Assembly (NCBI GenBank): GCA_943788405.1
Contig: CALSQD010000001.1
Coordinates: 393,200-457,199, forward strand
From: an uncultured Flavobacteriales bacterium
GTDB lineage: Bacteria > Bacteroidota > Bacteroidia > Flavobacteriales > BACL11
DNA: 64,000 bases
Direction: 5' to 3'
The position numbers were made by a program, and so were the translations under genes. Numbering within the stretch: the stretch's first letter is position 1; every line of letters begins with the position of its first letter. The notes under the pieces are model-generated. The model was not told the origin of the DNA. It did not search any database and saw nothing but the letters and a program-made list of their open reading frames with translations. Positions 1 through 10,221 of this stretch are shown here, one piece after another.

Positions 1-475
1 AAAGCAGTAGGTTCATCACTCCTCCATACATTATTTGAAGGGCTATAAAAACACCAACTACCCCTCCTATTCCTAATAAGTGAAGGCTTATTTTCCAATA
101 TTTTGAGATGATAGATGCAAACAAAATGATGAGTATTGCTCCTATTAGTTCGGCTTCAATGATTGGGGAATAAACCAATAAATCTTTTAAAATATAAAAG
201 CCTAAGCCCATCCAAAGTACAGTTCTGAAAAGTGGGAGTGAACGCTCCTTATGGTTGCTCATTTCTAAAGAACTTACTTTTTTATTTTTAATGAGAATAA
301 ATATGCTAAATAAAGGGAGTAAAATAGTACTGCAAATAATAACGCCATAAATAAAAGGCAAGTAATGGTTTATGGAAAAACCAACTGAAGGGATATTGAT
401 TAGCGTTAAGTAAAGTGCCAATAAAGGCATAAAAATAGGATGTAGAATTATGGAAACAAATTTAGATAATTTCAT
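1..475 (-). CDS. Multi-spanning membrane protein, PAP2-like (partial, 3' end outside window)
   Basis: The reading frame opens with ATG at 475-473 and stays open for 158 codons to the window edge, so the C-terminus is missing. The start overlaps the rpoN stop in a TAATG, implying translational coupling to rpoN. The visible part is very hydrophobic, with about five membrane segments. A polar stretch NHKERSLP and a later KISLHLLGIGG sit where PAP2-type phosphatase-like membrane proteins of Bacteroidota carry their K-R and S-H motifs; this resemblance is from memory of the family and is the only clue to function. It could equally be called a hypothetical membrane protein. Confidence 0.6.
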   Translation of the reverse strand, partial: MKLSKFVSIILHPIFMPLLALYLTLINIPSVGFSINHYLPFIYGVIICSTILLPLFSIFILIKNKKVSSLEMSNHKERSLPLFRTVLWMGLGFYILKDLLVYSPIIEAELIGAILIILFASIISKYWKISLHLLGIGGVVGVFIALQIMYGGVMNLLL

Positions 476-1791
476 TATAGTTCTCTTCTTAATTTTGCAG
501 TTTGTATCCCTAGATTTTCTCGGTATTTTGCAACTGTTCTTCTTGCAATATGGTAATCATTTTTACCTAATAATTCAGCAAGTTGCTCGTCAGTAAAAGG
601 ATTTATTTTATCTTCTGTTTCTATTATTTCTTGCAATTTACTTTTAATTTCTTTTGTAGAAATTAGTTCGCCATTGTCTTTTCGGTAAGCTTCTGAAAAA
701 AGTTCTTTCAGCTTAAAAGTTCCAAAATGTGTAGCTACATATTTGGAGTTGCTCACTCTTGAAATAGTAGAAATATCCATTTTTACTTCTTGCGCAATAT
801 CTGCTAATTTCATAGGTTTTAAATCCTTTTCATTTCCGGAAAAGAAATACGCCTCTTGTATGGTTAAAATACTTGAAAATACTCTTTGCAAAGTATCGTT
901 TCTTTTGTTAAGTGCTTGCTGAAACCAAGTTGCTTTTTCTACTTTTTCTTGCAAGAATTTTTTGGTAGCATTATCCTCCGTTTCTTTTAGCATATTTTGG
1001 TAATACTTACTTACCTTAATTGGTTTTACATTGCTTTTATTCAGCTTTGTTTCCAATTTTCCATCTATTATGCTTACTGTAAAATCAGGATAAATATAAG
1101 CAGTTGTATTTGCAGTTTTAGAAAATCCGTTTCCAGGAATTGGGTTTAGGGATTCAATTGTTTTATATGCGCTTTTAAGGGTGTTAAAATCAACTTCAAG
1201 ATGTTTGCTAAGGTGTTCAAAGTTTTTGTTGCTAAAAGGGGTGTAGTATGCTGTAATTATCTCTTTCTCAAGTTCTTTTTCAGGGTGTAGAGTTGAAAGC
1301 TGAATGAGTAGACATTCTTGTAGGTTTTTTGCTCCTACTCCATAGGGTTCTAATTCTTGTAAAATAGCTAGTGCTTTGCTGAGTTCAAGTTCGTTAATAT
1401 CAAGGTTATTATTGATGAGAAGGTCGCTTGTTATTGCATGTAAATCTCTATTCAAAAAACCATTGTCATCAAGGCTACTAATAAGGTATTGCACTAAAAA
1501 TAGTTGCTCTTTGCTAATATCCAATACTATTAATTGCTGATTTAAGTAATCACTTAAACTTTCTGATTTATCCTCAATTTGATATTGAAAATCTTTTATA
1601 TTCTGATTTTGAAAACTCTTTTCTGAAAGGCTTATTTCTTCTTCATCCTCTTCTAGTGCAGGATTATCTTCAAGCTCTTCTTCAATCCGTTTTTCTAATG
1701 CGACAATAGGTATTTGCAAAAGCCCTAAAAATTGTATTTGTTGAGGGCTTAGGTTTTGGTACTGCTTTTGCTGTAACCTTTGTTTATTCAT
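475..1791 (-). CDS. rpoN: RNA polymerase sigma-54 factor RpoN
   Basis: Alternative sigma factor that binds -24/-12 promoters and needs an AAA+ activator. The 438-residue protein has the Gln/Leu-rich activator-contact region at the N-terminus (LSPQQIQFLGLLQIP, about residues 14-28), an acidic stretch, the core-binding domain in the middle and the diagnostic RpoN box ARRTVAKYR at residues 416-424 close to the C-terminus. It lies 3 nt downstream of asnS on the same strand and its stop overlaps the next membrane-protein gene, so it is probably co-transcribed from the asnS promoter. No sigma-54 activator is seen in the window. Confidence 0.97.
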   Translation of the reverse strand: MNKQRLQQKQYQNLSPQQIQFLGLLQIPIVALEKRIEEELEDNPALEEDEEEISLSEKSFQNQNIKDFQYQIEDKSESLSDYLNQQLIVLDISKEQLFLVQYLISSLDDNGFLNRDLHAITSDLLINNNLDINELELSKALAILQELEPYGVGAKNLQECLLIQLSTLHPEKELEKEIITAYYTPFSNKNFEHLSKHLEVDFNTLKSAYKTIESLNPIPGNGFSKTANTTAYIYPDFTVSIIDGKLETKLNKSNVKPIKVSKYYQNMLKETEDNATKKFLQEKVEKATWFQQALNKRNDTLQRVFSSILTIQEAYFFSGNEKDLKPMKLADIAQEVKMDISTISRVSNSKYVATHFGTFKLKELFSEAYRKDNGELISTKEIKSKLQEIIETEDKINPFTDEQLAELLGKNDYHIARRTVAKYRENLGIQTAKLRREL

Positions 1792-1794
1792 TTA

Positions 1795-3228
1795 TTAGAA
1801 TTCAGCATTTTGGGGTGTTCTTGGGAAAGGAATTACATCTCTGATGTTCTTCATTCCTGTAACAAACATAATAAGGCGTTCAAATCCTAATCCAAATCCA
1901 CTATGGGTACAAGTTCCAAATTTTCTAGTTTCCAAGTACCACCATAATTCATCTTGGCAAACATCCATATCTTCCATTCTTGCTTGTAGTTTCTCTAAGC
2001 GTTCTTCCCTTTGCGATCCTCCTACAATCTCACCAATAGTTGGGAATAGAATATCCATTGCTCTTACCGTTTCATTGTCCTCATTCATACGCATATAAAA
2101 TGCTTTAATTCCTTTAGGATAATCGGTAATTATAACTGGTTTCTTGTATTTTTTCTCTACTAAATAGCGTTCGTGTTCCGATTGTAAGTCATCACCAAAA
2201 CCAGTAATTGGATATTGGAATTTCTTCTTTTTATTTGGTTTTGAGTTTCTTAAAACATCAATTGCTTCACGGTAAGTTAAGCGTTCAAAATTATTTTCAA
2301 TAACGAATTGTAAGCGTTCTAAAAGTCCCATTTCTGAGCGTTCTTCTTTTTTTAACTTACTTTCTTCATCCGCCATTCTGCTGTCTAAGAATTTTAAATC
2401 TTCAGCATTATTCTCCATACAATACTGAATGCAATATTTCAAAAACTCTTCTGCTAAATCCATATTTTGCTCTAAATCAGCAAAAGCAACCTCAGGTTCT
2501 ATCATCCAAAATTCTGATAAATGCCTAGAAGTGTTAGAGTTTTCAGCTCTAAAAGTTGGTCCAAAAGTATATACTTGACCAAGTGCTAAAGCACCTAATT
2601 CTGCTTCAAGCTGTCCTGAAACGGTAAGGTTAGTTTTGCTTCCAAAAAAATCAGCTGAAAAGTCAATTTTCCCATCATCAGTTTTTGGTAAATTTTCTAA
2701 ATCAAGATTTGTTACTTGAAATATTTCCCCTGCTCCCTCAGCATCAGCCCCAGTAATAATTGGAGTATGTAAATTGAAAAATCCTTTATCGTTAAAGAAT
2801 TTATGTACAGCAAAAGTTAAGGCATGTCGTAACCTAAATACTGCCGAAAAAGTATTGGTTCTGAAACGCAAATGAGCTTTTTCTCTTAAGAATTCAAGGC
2901 TATGTTTTTTAGGTTGTAATGGGTATTCATCTGCATCAGCACCACCTAATATTTCTATTGTTGAGGCTAATATTTCTACTGCTTGCCCGCTACCTTTAGA
3001 AGCAACTAATTTTCCAATTACATTTAGGCATGAACCTGTAGTAACTTGCTTTATTAATTCCTCATCAAAATCACTAGCTTCAGCAACTACTTGTATATTA
3101 TTAATAGTTGAGCCATCATTCAAGGCGATAAAAGAAACATGTTTGCTTCCTCTCCTAGTTCTCACCCAACCTTTAACATTAATTTCTTGTTCCTTTCCTT
3201 CAGTTTGAAGGATTTCTTTAATTTTCAT
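1795..3228 (-). CDS. asnS: Asparagine--tRNA ligase
   Basis: Cytoplasmic class IIb aminoacyl-tRNA synthetase that charges tRNA-Asn. The 477-residue protein has an N-terminal OB-fold anticodon-binding domain ([12 protein letters not shown], near residue 18), the motif 2 region [16 protein letters not shown] and motif 3 GFGLGFERL near the C-terminus, all as expected for AsnRS rather than AspRS. A TATCTTTG -7 element sits 30 nt upstream of the ATG. It heads the group asnS-rpoN-membrane protein. Confidence 0.98.
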   Translation of the reverse strand: MKIKEILQTEGKEQEINVKGWVRTRRGSKHVSFIALNDGSTINNIQVVAEASDFDEELIKQVTTGSCLNVIGKLVASKGSGQAVEILASTIEILGGADADEYPLQPKKHSLEFLREKAHLRFRTNTFSAVFRLRHALTFAVHKFFNDKGFFNLHTPIITGADAEGAGEIFQVTNLDLENLPKTDDGKIDFSADFFGSKTNLTVSGQLEAELGALALGQVYTFGPTFRAENSNTSRHLSEFWMIEPEVAFADLEQNMDLAEEFLKYCIQYCMENNAEDLKFLDSRMADEESKLKKEERSEMGLLERLQFVIENNFERLTYREAIDVLRNSKPNKKKKFQYPITGFGDDLQSEHERYLVEKKYKKPVIITDYPKGIKAFYMRMNEDNETVRAMDILFPTIGEIVGGSQREERLEKLQARMEDMDVCQDELWWYLETRKFGTCTHSGFGLGFERLIMFVTGMKNIRDVIPFPRTPQNAEF

Positions 3229-3258
3229 ACTTGCTTAGTTTTTTCTTACAGATTTAGG

Positions 3259-3266
3259 CAAAGATA
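3259..3266 (-). promoter_or_regulatory. -7 promoter element of asnS
   Basis: TATCTTTG on the minus strand matches the Bacteroidota TAnnTTTG -7 element. It ends 30 nt before the asnS ATG. A TTTG at 3294-3291 lies a little too far upstream (24 nt) to be a convincing -33 element. Confidence 0.55.
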
Positions 3267-3325
3267 GGGATTAGTTAATAGTTGGTTTTGCAAATAGAAA
3301 AAATTATTTTTCTCTAGTTTTTTAA

Positions 3326-5263
3326 CTATCCTACTTGAGAAACAAGGCTTTTTTCTAAAATTTGATGTACAGATTTAATAATTGCTTTGGTATCATAATT
3401 GCAATCATTATGTAGTTCTTCCTGTGTACCATGGTGAATAAATGCATCAGGAATACCTAGCATTTTTACACTAGCTTGGTAATCATTATTTGCCATGAAT
3501 TCTAAAATAGAACTTCCAAAACCACCTTGTAAGCATCCGTCTTCAATTGTAATAATCTTATTAAACTTCTGGAAGATAGAGTGCAATAATTGTTCATCTA
3601 AAGGCTTTGCAAATCGTAAATCATAATGAGCAATATTTAAGCCTTCTTTTTCAAATTGTTCTTGTGCTTTTACTACAAAATTACCAGGGTGCCCAAAGGA
3701 TAAAATTGCAATTTCTTCCCCTTCTTTAACTATTCTTCCTTTCCCTATTTCAATTTCTTGTAAAGGAGTTTTCCAGTCTATCATAACTCCTTTTCCTCTT
3801 GGGTATCGGATGGAGAACGGTCCTTGGTTAGGTAATTGGGCAGTGTACATTAAATTCCTTAATTCCTGCTCATTCATAGGGGCAGAAACAATCATGTTTG
3901 GAATACATCTAAAAAATGCAATGTCATATGCACCATGGTGTGTAGCGCCATCAGCACCAACTAAACCACCTCTATCTAGGCAAAATACAACATTTAAGTT
4001 TTGCAAAGCAACATCATGAATTACTTGGTCATATGCTCTTTGCATAAAAGAGGAGTAGATGTTGCAGAAAGGAACTTTTCCTTGTGTGGCAAGTCCTGCT
4101 GAAAATGTAACTGCATGTTGTTCTGCAATTCCAACATCATAAGTTCTTTCAGGCATTTCTACCATCATTTTATTTAATGATGAACCCGTAAGCATTGCTG
4201 GCGTTACACCAACAATTTGCTCATTTTCCTTTGCTAATTCTATAATTGTTTCTCCAAATACATCTTGATATTTAGGAGCTGATTTTTTCTTTTCACCAAC
4301 AATAAAATCTCCGGTATCTTTATTGAATAATCCTGGAGCATGCCATTTTGTAGTGTCTCCTTTTTCAGCAGGAGTATATCCTTTTCCTTTCACAGTTAGG
4401 CAATGCAAAATTTTTGGTCCTGGAATATCTTTTAAGTCATTCAATACATTCACCAAATGCTTAGTGTCATGCCCATCAATTGGTCCAAAATATCTGAAGT
4501 TTAAAGATTCAAAATAATTACTTTCTCCTAGTAAAGTTGATTTAACTGCTCCTTCAACCTTTTTAGCAACTGCCTGTGCATTTGGTCCGAACTTAGATAT
4601 TTTACCAAGTATTTTCCAAATTTTATTTTTGGCTTTATTATAAGTTTTTGAAGTAGAAATATCAGTTAAATATTCTTTTAAAGCCCCTACTGCTGGGTCA
4701 ATTGACATGCAGTTGTCATTCAAAATAACTAATAAGTTTGAATTTTCTGCTCCAGCATGGTTTAAAGCTTCAAAAGCCATACCTGCAGTCATGGATCCAT
4801 CACCAATTACAGCAATATGTTGCTTTTTATTATCGCCATTACTTTTAGAAGCCATAGCCATACCAAGTGCTGCAGAAATTGAAGTTGAAGAATGTCCAAC
4901 ACCAAAAGTATCATAAACACTTTCACTTCTTTTTGGGAAACCACTTAAGCCATTGTAAATTCTGTTGGTTGGAAATTGCTCTTTCCTTCCAGTAAGTATT
5001 TTGTGCCCATAAGCTTGGTGTCCAACATCCCAAACTAACTGATCAATAGGAGTATTGAATACATAGTGCAAAGCAACTGTTAGTTCAACCACACCTAAAC
5101 TAGCTCCGAAATGCCCTCCTTTTTCCGATACAATATCAACAATATACTGCCTTAGTTCTGTACTGATTTGTTCCAACTGATTTTTATTCAGTTTACGCAA
5201 ATCATCAGGACTATTGATTTTACTTAGTAAAGGGCCTTGTGGATATTTGGTGGTTTTGCTCAT
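3326..5263 (-). CDS. dxs: 1-deoxy-D-xylulose-5-phosphate synthase
   Basis: First, thiamine-diphosphate-dependent step of the MEP isoprenoid pathway: pyruvate plus glyceraldehyde 3-phosphate give DXP. The TPP-binding motif IGDGSMTAGMA with a downstream NDN, the DXS signatures HHGAYDI and AEQHAVTF, and the C-terminal transketolase domain are all visible. I choose ATG 5263 (645 aa) because the longer in-frame start at 5281 is a TTG lying inside the TATATTTG promoter element. ispD and a polyprenyl synthase of the same pathway lie elsewhere in the window. A 59 nt gap separates it from asnS, so it need not be co-transcribed with it. Confidence 0.97.
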   Translation of the reverse strand: MSKTTKYPQGPLLSKINSPDDLRKLNKNQLEQISTELRQYIVDIVSEKGGHFGASLGVVELTVALHYVFNTPIDQLVWDVGHQAYGHKILTGRKEQFPTNRIYNGLSGFPKRSESVYDTFGVGHSSTSISAALGMAMASKSNGDNKKQHIAVIGDGSMTAGMAFEALNHAGAENSNLLVILNDNCMSIDPAVGALKEYLTDISTSKTYNKAKNKIWKILGKISKFGPNAQAVAKKVEGAVKSTLLGESNYFESLNFRYFGPIDGHDTKHLVNVLNDLKDIPGPKILHCLTVKGKGYTPAEKGDTTKWHAPGLFNKDTGDFIVGEKKKSAPKYQDVFGETIIELAKENEQIVGVTPAMLTGSSLNKMMVEMPERTYDVGIAEQHAVTFSAGLATQGKVPFCNIYSSFMQRAYDQVIHDVALQNLNVVFCLDRGGLVGADGATHHGAYDIAFFRCIPNMIVSAPMNEQELRNLMYTAQLPNQGPFSIRYPRGKGVMIDWKTPLQEIEIGKGRIVKEGEEIAILSFGHPGNFVVKAQEQFEKEGLNIAHYDLRFAKPLDEQLLHSIFQKFNKIITIEDGCLQGGFGSSILEFMANNDYQASVKMLGIPDAFIHHGTQEELHNDCNYDTKAIIKSVHQILEKSLVSQVG

Positions 5264-5278
5264 GTGCTTTATTGCGTG

Positions 5279-5286
5279 CAAATATA
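5279..5286 (-). promoter_or_regulatory. -7 promoter element of dxs
   Basis: TATATTTG on the minus strand, 15 nt before the dxs ATG at 5263; it decides between the two possible start codons. No TTG lies at the expected -33 distance. Confidence 0.55.
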
Positions 5287-5370
5287 CGGTATTTTCGTTA
5301 ACATGGTGCCGTTAATAATTGGACTAAAGACAACATAAAAATGCTTTGGTTTATACTCAACTTTGTAGCT

Positions 5371-6732
5371 ATGAGAAAAATAATTTTTTTAATTGTATTT
5401 ATACCTTATTTTGCTTTTGCTAATTCAGATAGTTTAGCACTAGCTAAGCCTTTAAATTCTAATCCTACTAGCGATAGTATTTTCAGTGAACCTTTTATTG
5501 AAAATATAGCAGAGCAAGAAAAAGAGCAAGTATCCTCATTAAAAAAAGAAAATATTTTTGCTTGGAGATTGCAACAATTAGATATGAAAACACCAATGGA
5601 TTTAGCTTACAATGAAAAAGTACAAGTATTTATTGATAGTTATTTGGGAATAAACAAAGCGCTTATTTCAAGAATGAAAGGCTTGACACCTTATTATTTT
5701 CCATTGTTTGAGCAGCAGCTTGATAAGTATGATTTACCTTTAGAATTTAAATATTTAGCAATAGTTGAGTCAGCACTTAATCCAAAAGCCCGTTCTCGTT
5801 CTGGTGCAAGTGGTTTATGGCAATTTATGTACCCCACAGGTAAACAGTATGGTTTAGAGGTTACTTCATATATGGATGAAAGACAAAATCCTATGAAAGC
5901 AACTATAGCTGCTTGTGAGTATTTTGTAAAACTATATGATACTTTTGGAGATTGGAATTTAGTATTGGCAGCTTACAATGGTGGGCCTGGCTATTTGCAA
6001 AAAAAAATAGCTAGTGTTGGAACTTCTGATTTTTGGGAGTTATACCCTCATTTAAGAAAAGAAACACGAAATTATGTTCCTACTTTTATTGCTGTAAATT
6101 ATGCTATGAATTATGCAATTGAGCATGGAATTTCTGTTGAATATCCAAAAATAGATTTAAGTGATACAGATACAATTACGCTTAAAAAACAAGTTGAACA
6201 AAAAGTTTTAATTGAATTACTATGTATTAATTCAGAAACGATAAACTACTTAAACCCTTCCTATAAAAAAGAAGTTTATCCTAAAGGTGCTGTTTTGGTA
6301 TTTCCTGCTAATTCAGTAAGTGATTTTAAATTGAATGAAACCACTAATTATGCTTTTATTGATGCAGTAGATAAAAAAGAAATTCTAATTGATGAAGAGC
6401 GCATAATTTATAGGGTACATAAAGGTGATTACCTAGGGAGAATTGCAAAAGCACATAAGGTGCATGTATTTGAAATTAAACAATGGAATAATCTAAAATC
6501 TACCAGTTTAGATATTGGAGATAAGTTGGTGATTTATGTGAAAAAAGGCAATAGTAAGGCTCCTGAAAAGTTAGTTTCTAGTAAAAATGAATATACTGTT
6601 CAGAAGGGGGATACACTTTGGGGAATTGCCCAGAAATATGAGGGTTTAAGTGTTTGGAAAATAAAATCACTTAATAATTTAGAAAGTGATAATCTTAAGC
6701 CAGGAACTAAAATTTTAATTCCAGTTTCATAA
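5371..6732 (+). CDS. mltD: Lytic murein transglycosylase with LysM domains (MltD-like)
   Basis: Cleaves the glycan strands of peptidoglycan in the periplasm. Starting at ATG 5371 gives 453 aa with a signal peptide ending FAFA; the in-frame ATG at 5341 would bury it behind ten extra residues. An SLT goose-lysozyme-type domain (about residues 110-230) holds the catalytic Glu in IVESALNP (E133), the GASGLWQFMYPTG motif and AAYNGGPG. Two LysM peptidoglycan-binding domains follow (about 347-392 and 407-452, the latter with VQKGDTLWGIAQKY). The stop overlaps the following DUF4837 gene as TAATG, so the two are a coupled pair. Confidence 0.93.
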   Translation: MRKIIFLIVFIPYFAFANSDSLALAKPLNSNPTSDSIFSEPFIENIAEQEKEQVSSLKKENIFAWRLQQLDMKTPMDLAYNEKVQVFIDSYLGINKALISRMKGLTPYYFPLFEQQLDKYDLPLEFKYLAIVESALNPKARSRSGASGLWQFMYPTGKQYGLEVTSYMDERQNPMKATIAACEYFVKLYDTFGDWNLVLAAYNGGPGYLQKKIASVGTSDFWELYPHLRKETRNYVPTFIAVNYAMNYAIEHGISVEYPKIDLSDTDTITLKKQVEQKVLIELLCINSETINYLNPSYKKEVYPKGAVLVFPANSVSDFKLNETTNYAFIDAVDKKEILIDEERIIYRVHKGDYLGRIAKAHKVHVFEIKQWNNLKSTSLDIGDKLVIYVKKGNSKAPEKLVSSKNEYTVQKGDTLWGIAQKYEGLSVWKIKSLNNLESDNLKPGTKILIPVS

Positions 6733-7631
6733 TGAGAAAACTAACTCTTGCATTATTCATTATTATTAGCTCATGTTCAGATGGGACTAAAACTTTACCA
6801 AGTTCAACTGGAGTTTTGTCAGAAGTTATTTTTGTTGTTGATGATGATTTATGGGAAGACTATGTTAAAGAGATTGTAGGTAAAACTTTTGGCGCTCCAT
6901 TGCAAGGATTAGTGCAAAATGAATCCTCTTTTAGAGTTGTTCAAGTAAGTCATACTGAGTTTAAATCGATACTTAAAACGCATAAAAACATCATAACTAT
7001 TGCTAAAGGTGTTCAGGCTAGTAATCAGAAAAATAAGTGGGCCAATGGGCAGTTAGTAGTGCAGTTGAATTATGAGCATAATAAAGAGGATAATCTTAAA
7101 AAGGATTTAAATAAAGTTAAAGCAATTTTTGAATGGCGTGAATTAAAGAGTCTAAGGAAGGGTATTTCAAAATTATCTCATCACTCATCTGAAGATAATA
7201 TTCTTAAGAATTTTAAAGTTGAGGTATTAATTCCTTCAGAATATAAAATTTTAAAAGATACATCAACACTTCTTTGGGCAACTTATAATCCTGATAAAGA
7301 AGAGATGATTAAGCAACTATTAGTTTTTTCATTTATCCCTAAAAGTAATAACCTTCAGCAAGAGGTATTGCATAAAACTGATAGTATTTTTGCTCAATAT
7401 TTAAAGGGAGCAAAACAGGGACAACATGTAAAGATTGAAACTGATTTCCCTCCTTATTTCAATGATAATATCTATAAAGGTATTTGGAAGTTAGAAAACG
7501 GATTTATGGGTGGTCCTTTCCTAATTAAAACTTATTTTGTTGACGATAAAATAGTTGTTTCGACAGGTCTTATTTTTGATCCTAATAGTAGAAAACGAAA
7601 ATACATAAAAATTTTAGAAGCTATTTTATAA
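6732..7631 (+). CDS. DUF4837 family lipoprotein
   Basis: The 299-residue protein starts with a lipoprotein signal peptide whose lipobox is ISSC (Cys15), followed by the family hallmark LPSSTGVLSEVIFVVDDDLW. DUF4837 proteins are found in Bacteroidota and have no known function. Coupling to the transglycosylase through a TAATG overlap suggests an envelope role, which is inference. Its 3' end overlaps the end of the convergent VPS10-like gene by 11 bp. Confidence 0.85.
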   Translation: MRKLTLALFIIISSCSDGTKTLPSSTGVLSEVIFVVDDDLWEDYVKEIVGKTFGAPLQGLVQNESSFRVVQVSHTEFKSILKTHKNIITIAKGVQASNQKNKWANGQLVVQLNYEHNKEDNLKKDLNKVKAIFEWRELKSLRKGISKLSHHSSEDNILKNFKVEVLIPSEYKILKDTSTLLWATYNPDKEEMIKQLLVFSFIPKSNNLQQEVLHKTDSIFAQYLKGAKQGQHVKIETDFPPYFNDNIYKGIWKLENGFMGGPFLIKTYFVDDKIVVSTGLIFDPNSRKRKYIKILEAIL

Positions 7632-10125
7632 TTAGTTTTTTCCTGTTCATACTTTTTTTGTTGTATACCTCAACAATGTAACAACCTTTCGCTAGAGCTG
7701 AAGTATTAATAATTCTCTCAGCAGTTTCAATGACTTTTTGACCCGTAAGATTATAGATACTAGTTATAATATCTTTTTGTGAAGTGTTGATTGTAATGTG
7801 ATTACTTGCTGGGTTAGGGTAGATATTATAAGTTATTTTTTCAAAGTCATCAATATTTGTTGACAAGCTATTTAGTGGACTTTTCCAAACACCTCTACCA
7901 AAGGTAGCAGCACTTATTGTTCCTTCATTATAGTGTATTTCTAACTCCTTAACAACTACATTAGGAAGTCCTGTCATAAATGGTACCCAATCAGTCATTG
8001 TATTGTTCTTGTAATATACTCCAACATCAGTACCAACATATAAGTCATCATTTGCTCCACCTTGATAGACAATACAATTTACAGGAAGATTTGGTAATCC
8101 GTTAGCTGTTATATTTGCCCAAGTTAATCCTCCATCATTCGATTCATAAACTTTATAAGCATTAATATAACCTGATAATGTAACCCATACTCTATCGGGA
8201 TTGTTGTTTGAAACTGTTATATCTGTTATGTTGTAGTTAGGAATTCCTGATTTTATATTAGTCCAAGTAGCACCTGCATCTTTTGTTACCTTTATCTTAG
8301 TGTATGTGGCTGCATAAATATAATCTTCATTTGATTCTGCAAGGGCTATTGTTTTTACTGATTGACCTCCACTTACATTGTAAGAAATAGAATCCCATAC
8401 TGCTCCTGCAGTTTCTGAACGATAAACCTCATCATAACCAGCAACTATTAGGTTGTTATTTATTGGGTGCATTTTATATGGAGTTACCCAGCCTCCATCA
8501 TAACTTACAGGTTTAATATTGCTCCAATTATTTCCTCCATTGTATGATTTTTTTAACCCTCCATACTGATATTCTGCATAAATAATTTCTTGATCATAAT
8601 GATCAATAGCACATTCCATACCATCTCCACCCATTATTGCATCCCAAGTGCTATTGGTAAGCATTTCTGTTCCATTATCTTGTGCTCCCGCAACAAGTCT
8701 ATTTGGATTAGATTGAGATAGCCCTAAACGATAAAATTGTGATATTTCTAATCCATCAGAAATATCTACCCATTTGTTAAGGTTATCCATATACTTATAA
8801 AACCCACCATCATTTCCTGCATATGCAATATGGTTAAGAGGGTTGAACTCAGCAGCATGCTGGTCAACATGCATATAAGAGTAATTTCCATTCCCACTAC
8901 TCGCATTTATTGTCCAGTTTTGCCCACTATTTGTGGTTTTCCAAAGATTAATTCCACCAACATAAACTAGGTTTTCATTAGCTGTAGAAACAGCTAAACT
9001 TAAATCGTACCATGATTGACCTCCTGATCCACTACCATCAGTTTCTCTTCCTAATATATTTGGGCTATTTGATTGTAAATTCCAGCTATCACCTGAGTCA
9101 GAGGATTTATATAACCCATGAAACCCATAATCAGATGCGGAAAATAAAGCATAAATTACATTAGGATTGTCAGGAGTTACGGCAATTAAGGGGCGGTGCC
9201 TACTTCCGGTCATTCCGCTATTAATTACATTCCAATTAGCTCCACCATCAGTTGATCGGTAAACATTTGACCCTCCGCTTGATTGTTTAGCCGCATAGAT
9301 CACAGAAGGGTTATTAGGTTTGAATTCTATATCCCTCCATCTTCCTATAGGGCCTGTAATTGTCCAATTATCTCCACCATCAATACTCATCATAATATTA
9401 CTATTAGTAACAGCATAAGCACTATCAGGGTGATTAGGATTAATGATTACTTTGTTTATAGTTTTTTCTTGACTGATATTATAACTTAAACTTGTTGTTG
9501 CCCAAGTGTTTCCTCCGTCAGTAGATTTTAGTATTCCAATGCTATAGGTGTCAGAGGCGTAAGCATCTCCTGTAACTATAAGCATATTTTGAGTATTTGT
9601 TGGGTCAATTGCTATTGAAGAAACTCCAATTACAGGCAAGTTATCTGTATTTGTTGTCCAATTACTACCACCATCAACTGATTTCCATAAGCCTCCTGCT
9701 GGAGATCCAATCCAAATAATATCAGGATCATTAGGCTCAAAAGCTATACAATTTACTCTACCATTCCCTCTCTTCTTCCCATTTGACAAGATTATAGGAG
9801 TGTTTATAGGGCCTTTAGCTACCCAATTAGCATTTGTAGAAACTTTATCCGAGCTTTTCTCTTTTAACCATTCTTTATATAAAGCATCAGCTTGAAATTT
9901 ACTATTTTCAGATGTCCTTTCTAATATAAAATCCATTTCTCTTGCATAAGGCTTGTAGCCATTCCCTTTAGTGTAAGGGTGTGTTGAACGATACTCCTCA
10001 AAAGCCTGGCTTTTTTCTTCTATTGTTGGATTTGGATTTGTTTTTAGCAACTCATCTTCCCATACTTGTGCAGTTAATGAGAGAGAGAAAAATAAAGTAA
10101 ATATTAGTAGTGATAACCTATTCAT
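7621..10125 (-). CDS. Secreted Asp-box / VPS10-sortilin-like beta-propeller protein with T9SS sorting domain
   Basis: The 834-residue protein has a signal peptide (ending SLTA) and about ten Asp-box repeats of the form S-x-D-G-G-x-x-W (for example SVDGGSNW, STDGGNTW, SNDGGLTW) spread over residues 140-730, as in sialidase/sortilin-type propellers. The C-terminal 80 residues (from IYPNPASNHITI to KKLIIK) are a type A T9SS sorting domain, so the protein is predicted to be exported by the Por system and anchored or released at the surface. No sialidase catalytic set is evident, so the substrate is unknown. A TATCTTTG promoter element lies 18 nt upstream. Confidence 0.88.
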   Translation of the reverse strand: MNRLSLLIFTLFFSLSLTAQVWEDELLKTNPNPTIEEKSQAFEEYRSTHPYTKGNGYKPYAREMDFILERTSENSKFQADALYKEWLKEKSSDKVSTNANWVAKGPINTPIILSNGKKRGNGRVNCIAFEPNDPDIIWIGSPAGGLWKSVDGGSNWTTNTDNLPVIGVSSIAIDPTNTQNMLIVTGDAYASDTYSIGILKSTDGGNTWATTSLSYNISQEKTINKVIINPNHPDSAYAVTNSNIMMSIDGGDNWTITGPIGRWRDIEFKPNNPSVIYAAKQSSGGSNVYRSTDGGANWNVINSGMTGSRHRPLIAVTPDNPNVIYALFSASDYGFHGLYKSSDSGDSWNLQSNSPNILGRETDGSGSGGQSWYDLSLAVSTANENLVYVGGINLWKTTNSGQNWTINASSGNGNYSYMHVDQHAAEFNPLNHIAYAGNDGGFYKYMDNLNKWVDISDGLEISQFYRLGLSQSNPNRLVAGAQDNGTEMLTNSTWDAIMGGDGMECAIDHYDQEIIYAEYQYGGLKKSYNGGNNWSNIKPVSYDGGWVTPYKMHPINNNLIVAGYDEVYRSETAGAVWDSISYNVSGGQSVKTIALAESNEDYIYAATYTKIKVTKDAGATWTNIKSGIPNYNITDITVSNNNPDRVWVTLSGYINAYKVYESNDGGLTWANITANGLPNLPVNCIVYQGGANDDLYVGTDVGVYYKNNTMTDWVPFMTGLPNVVVKELEIHYNEGTISAATFGRGVWKSPLNSLSTNIDDFEKITYNIYPNPASNHITINTSQKDIITSIYNLTGQKVIETAERIINTSALAKGCYIVEVYNKKSMNRKKLIIK

Positions 10126-10143
10126 GTCTTAAAAATTTTAGGG

Positions 10144-10151
10144 CAAAGATA
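10144..10151 (-). promoter_or_regulatory. -7 promoter element of the VPS10-like gene
   Basis: TATCTTTG on the minus strand ending 18 nt before the ATG at 10125. Confidence 0.5.
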
Positions 10152-10194
10152 CATTTAGTTTTCCTTTTAATTCTGTAAAGTATTTTCTTCCTTA

Positions 10195-10216
10195 TGTGTT
10201 CAGTGTTTGTGTTCAG
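10195..10216. repeat. Short direct repeat TGTGTTCAG x2
   Basis: The nonamer TGTGTTCAG occurs at 10195-10203 and 10208-10216, just past the end of the TonB-receptor gene and upstream of the VPS10-like gene promoter. It may be chance or a regulator half-site pair; no terminator hairpin is visible here. Confidence 0.3.
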
Positions 10217-10221
10217 GATTT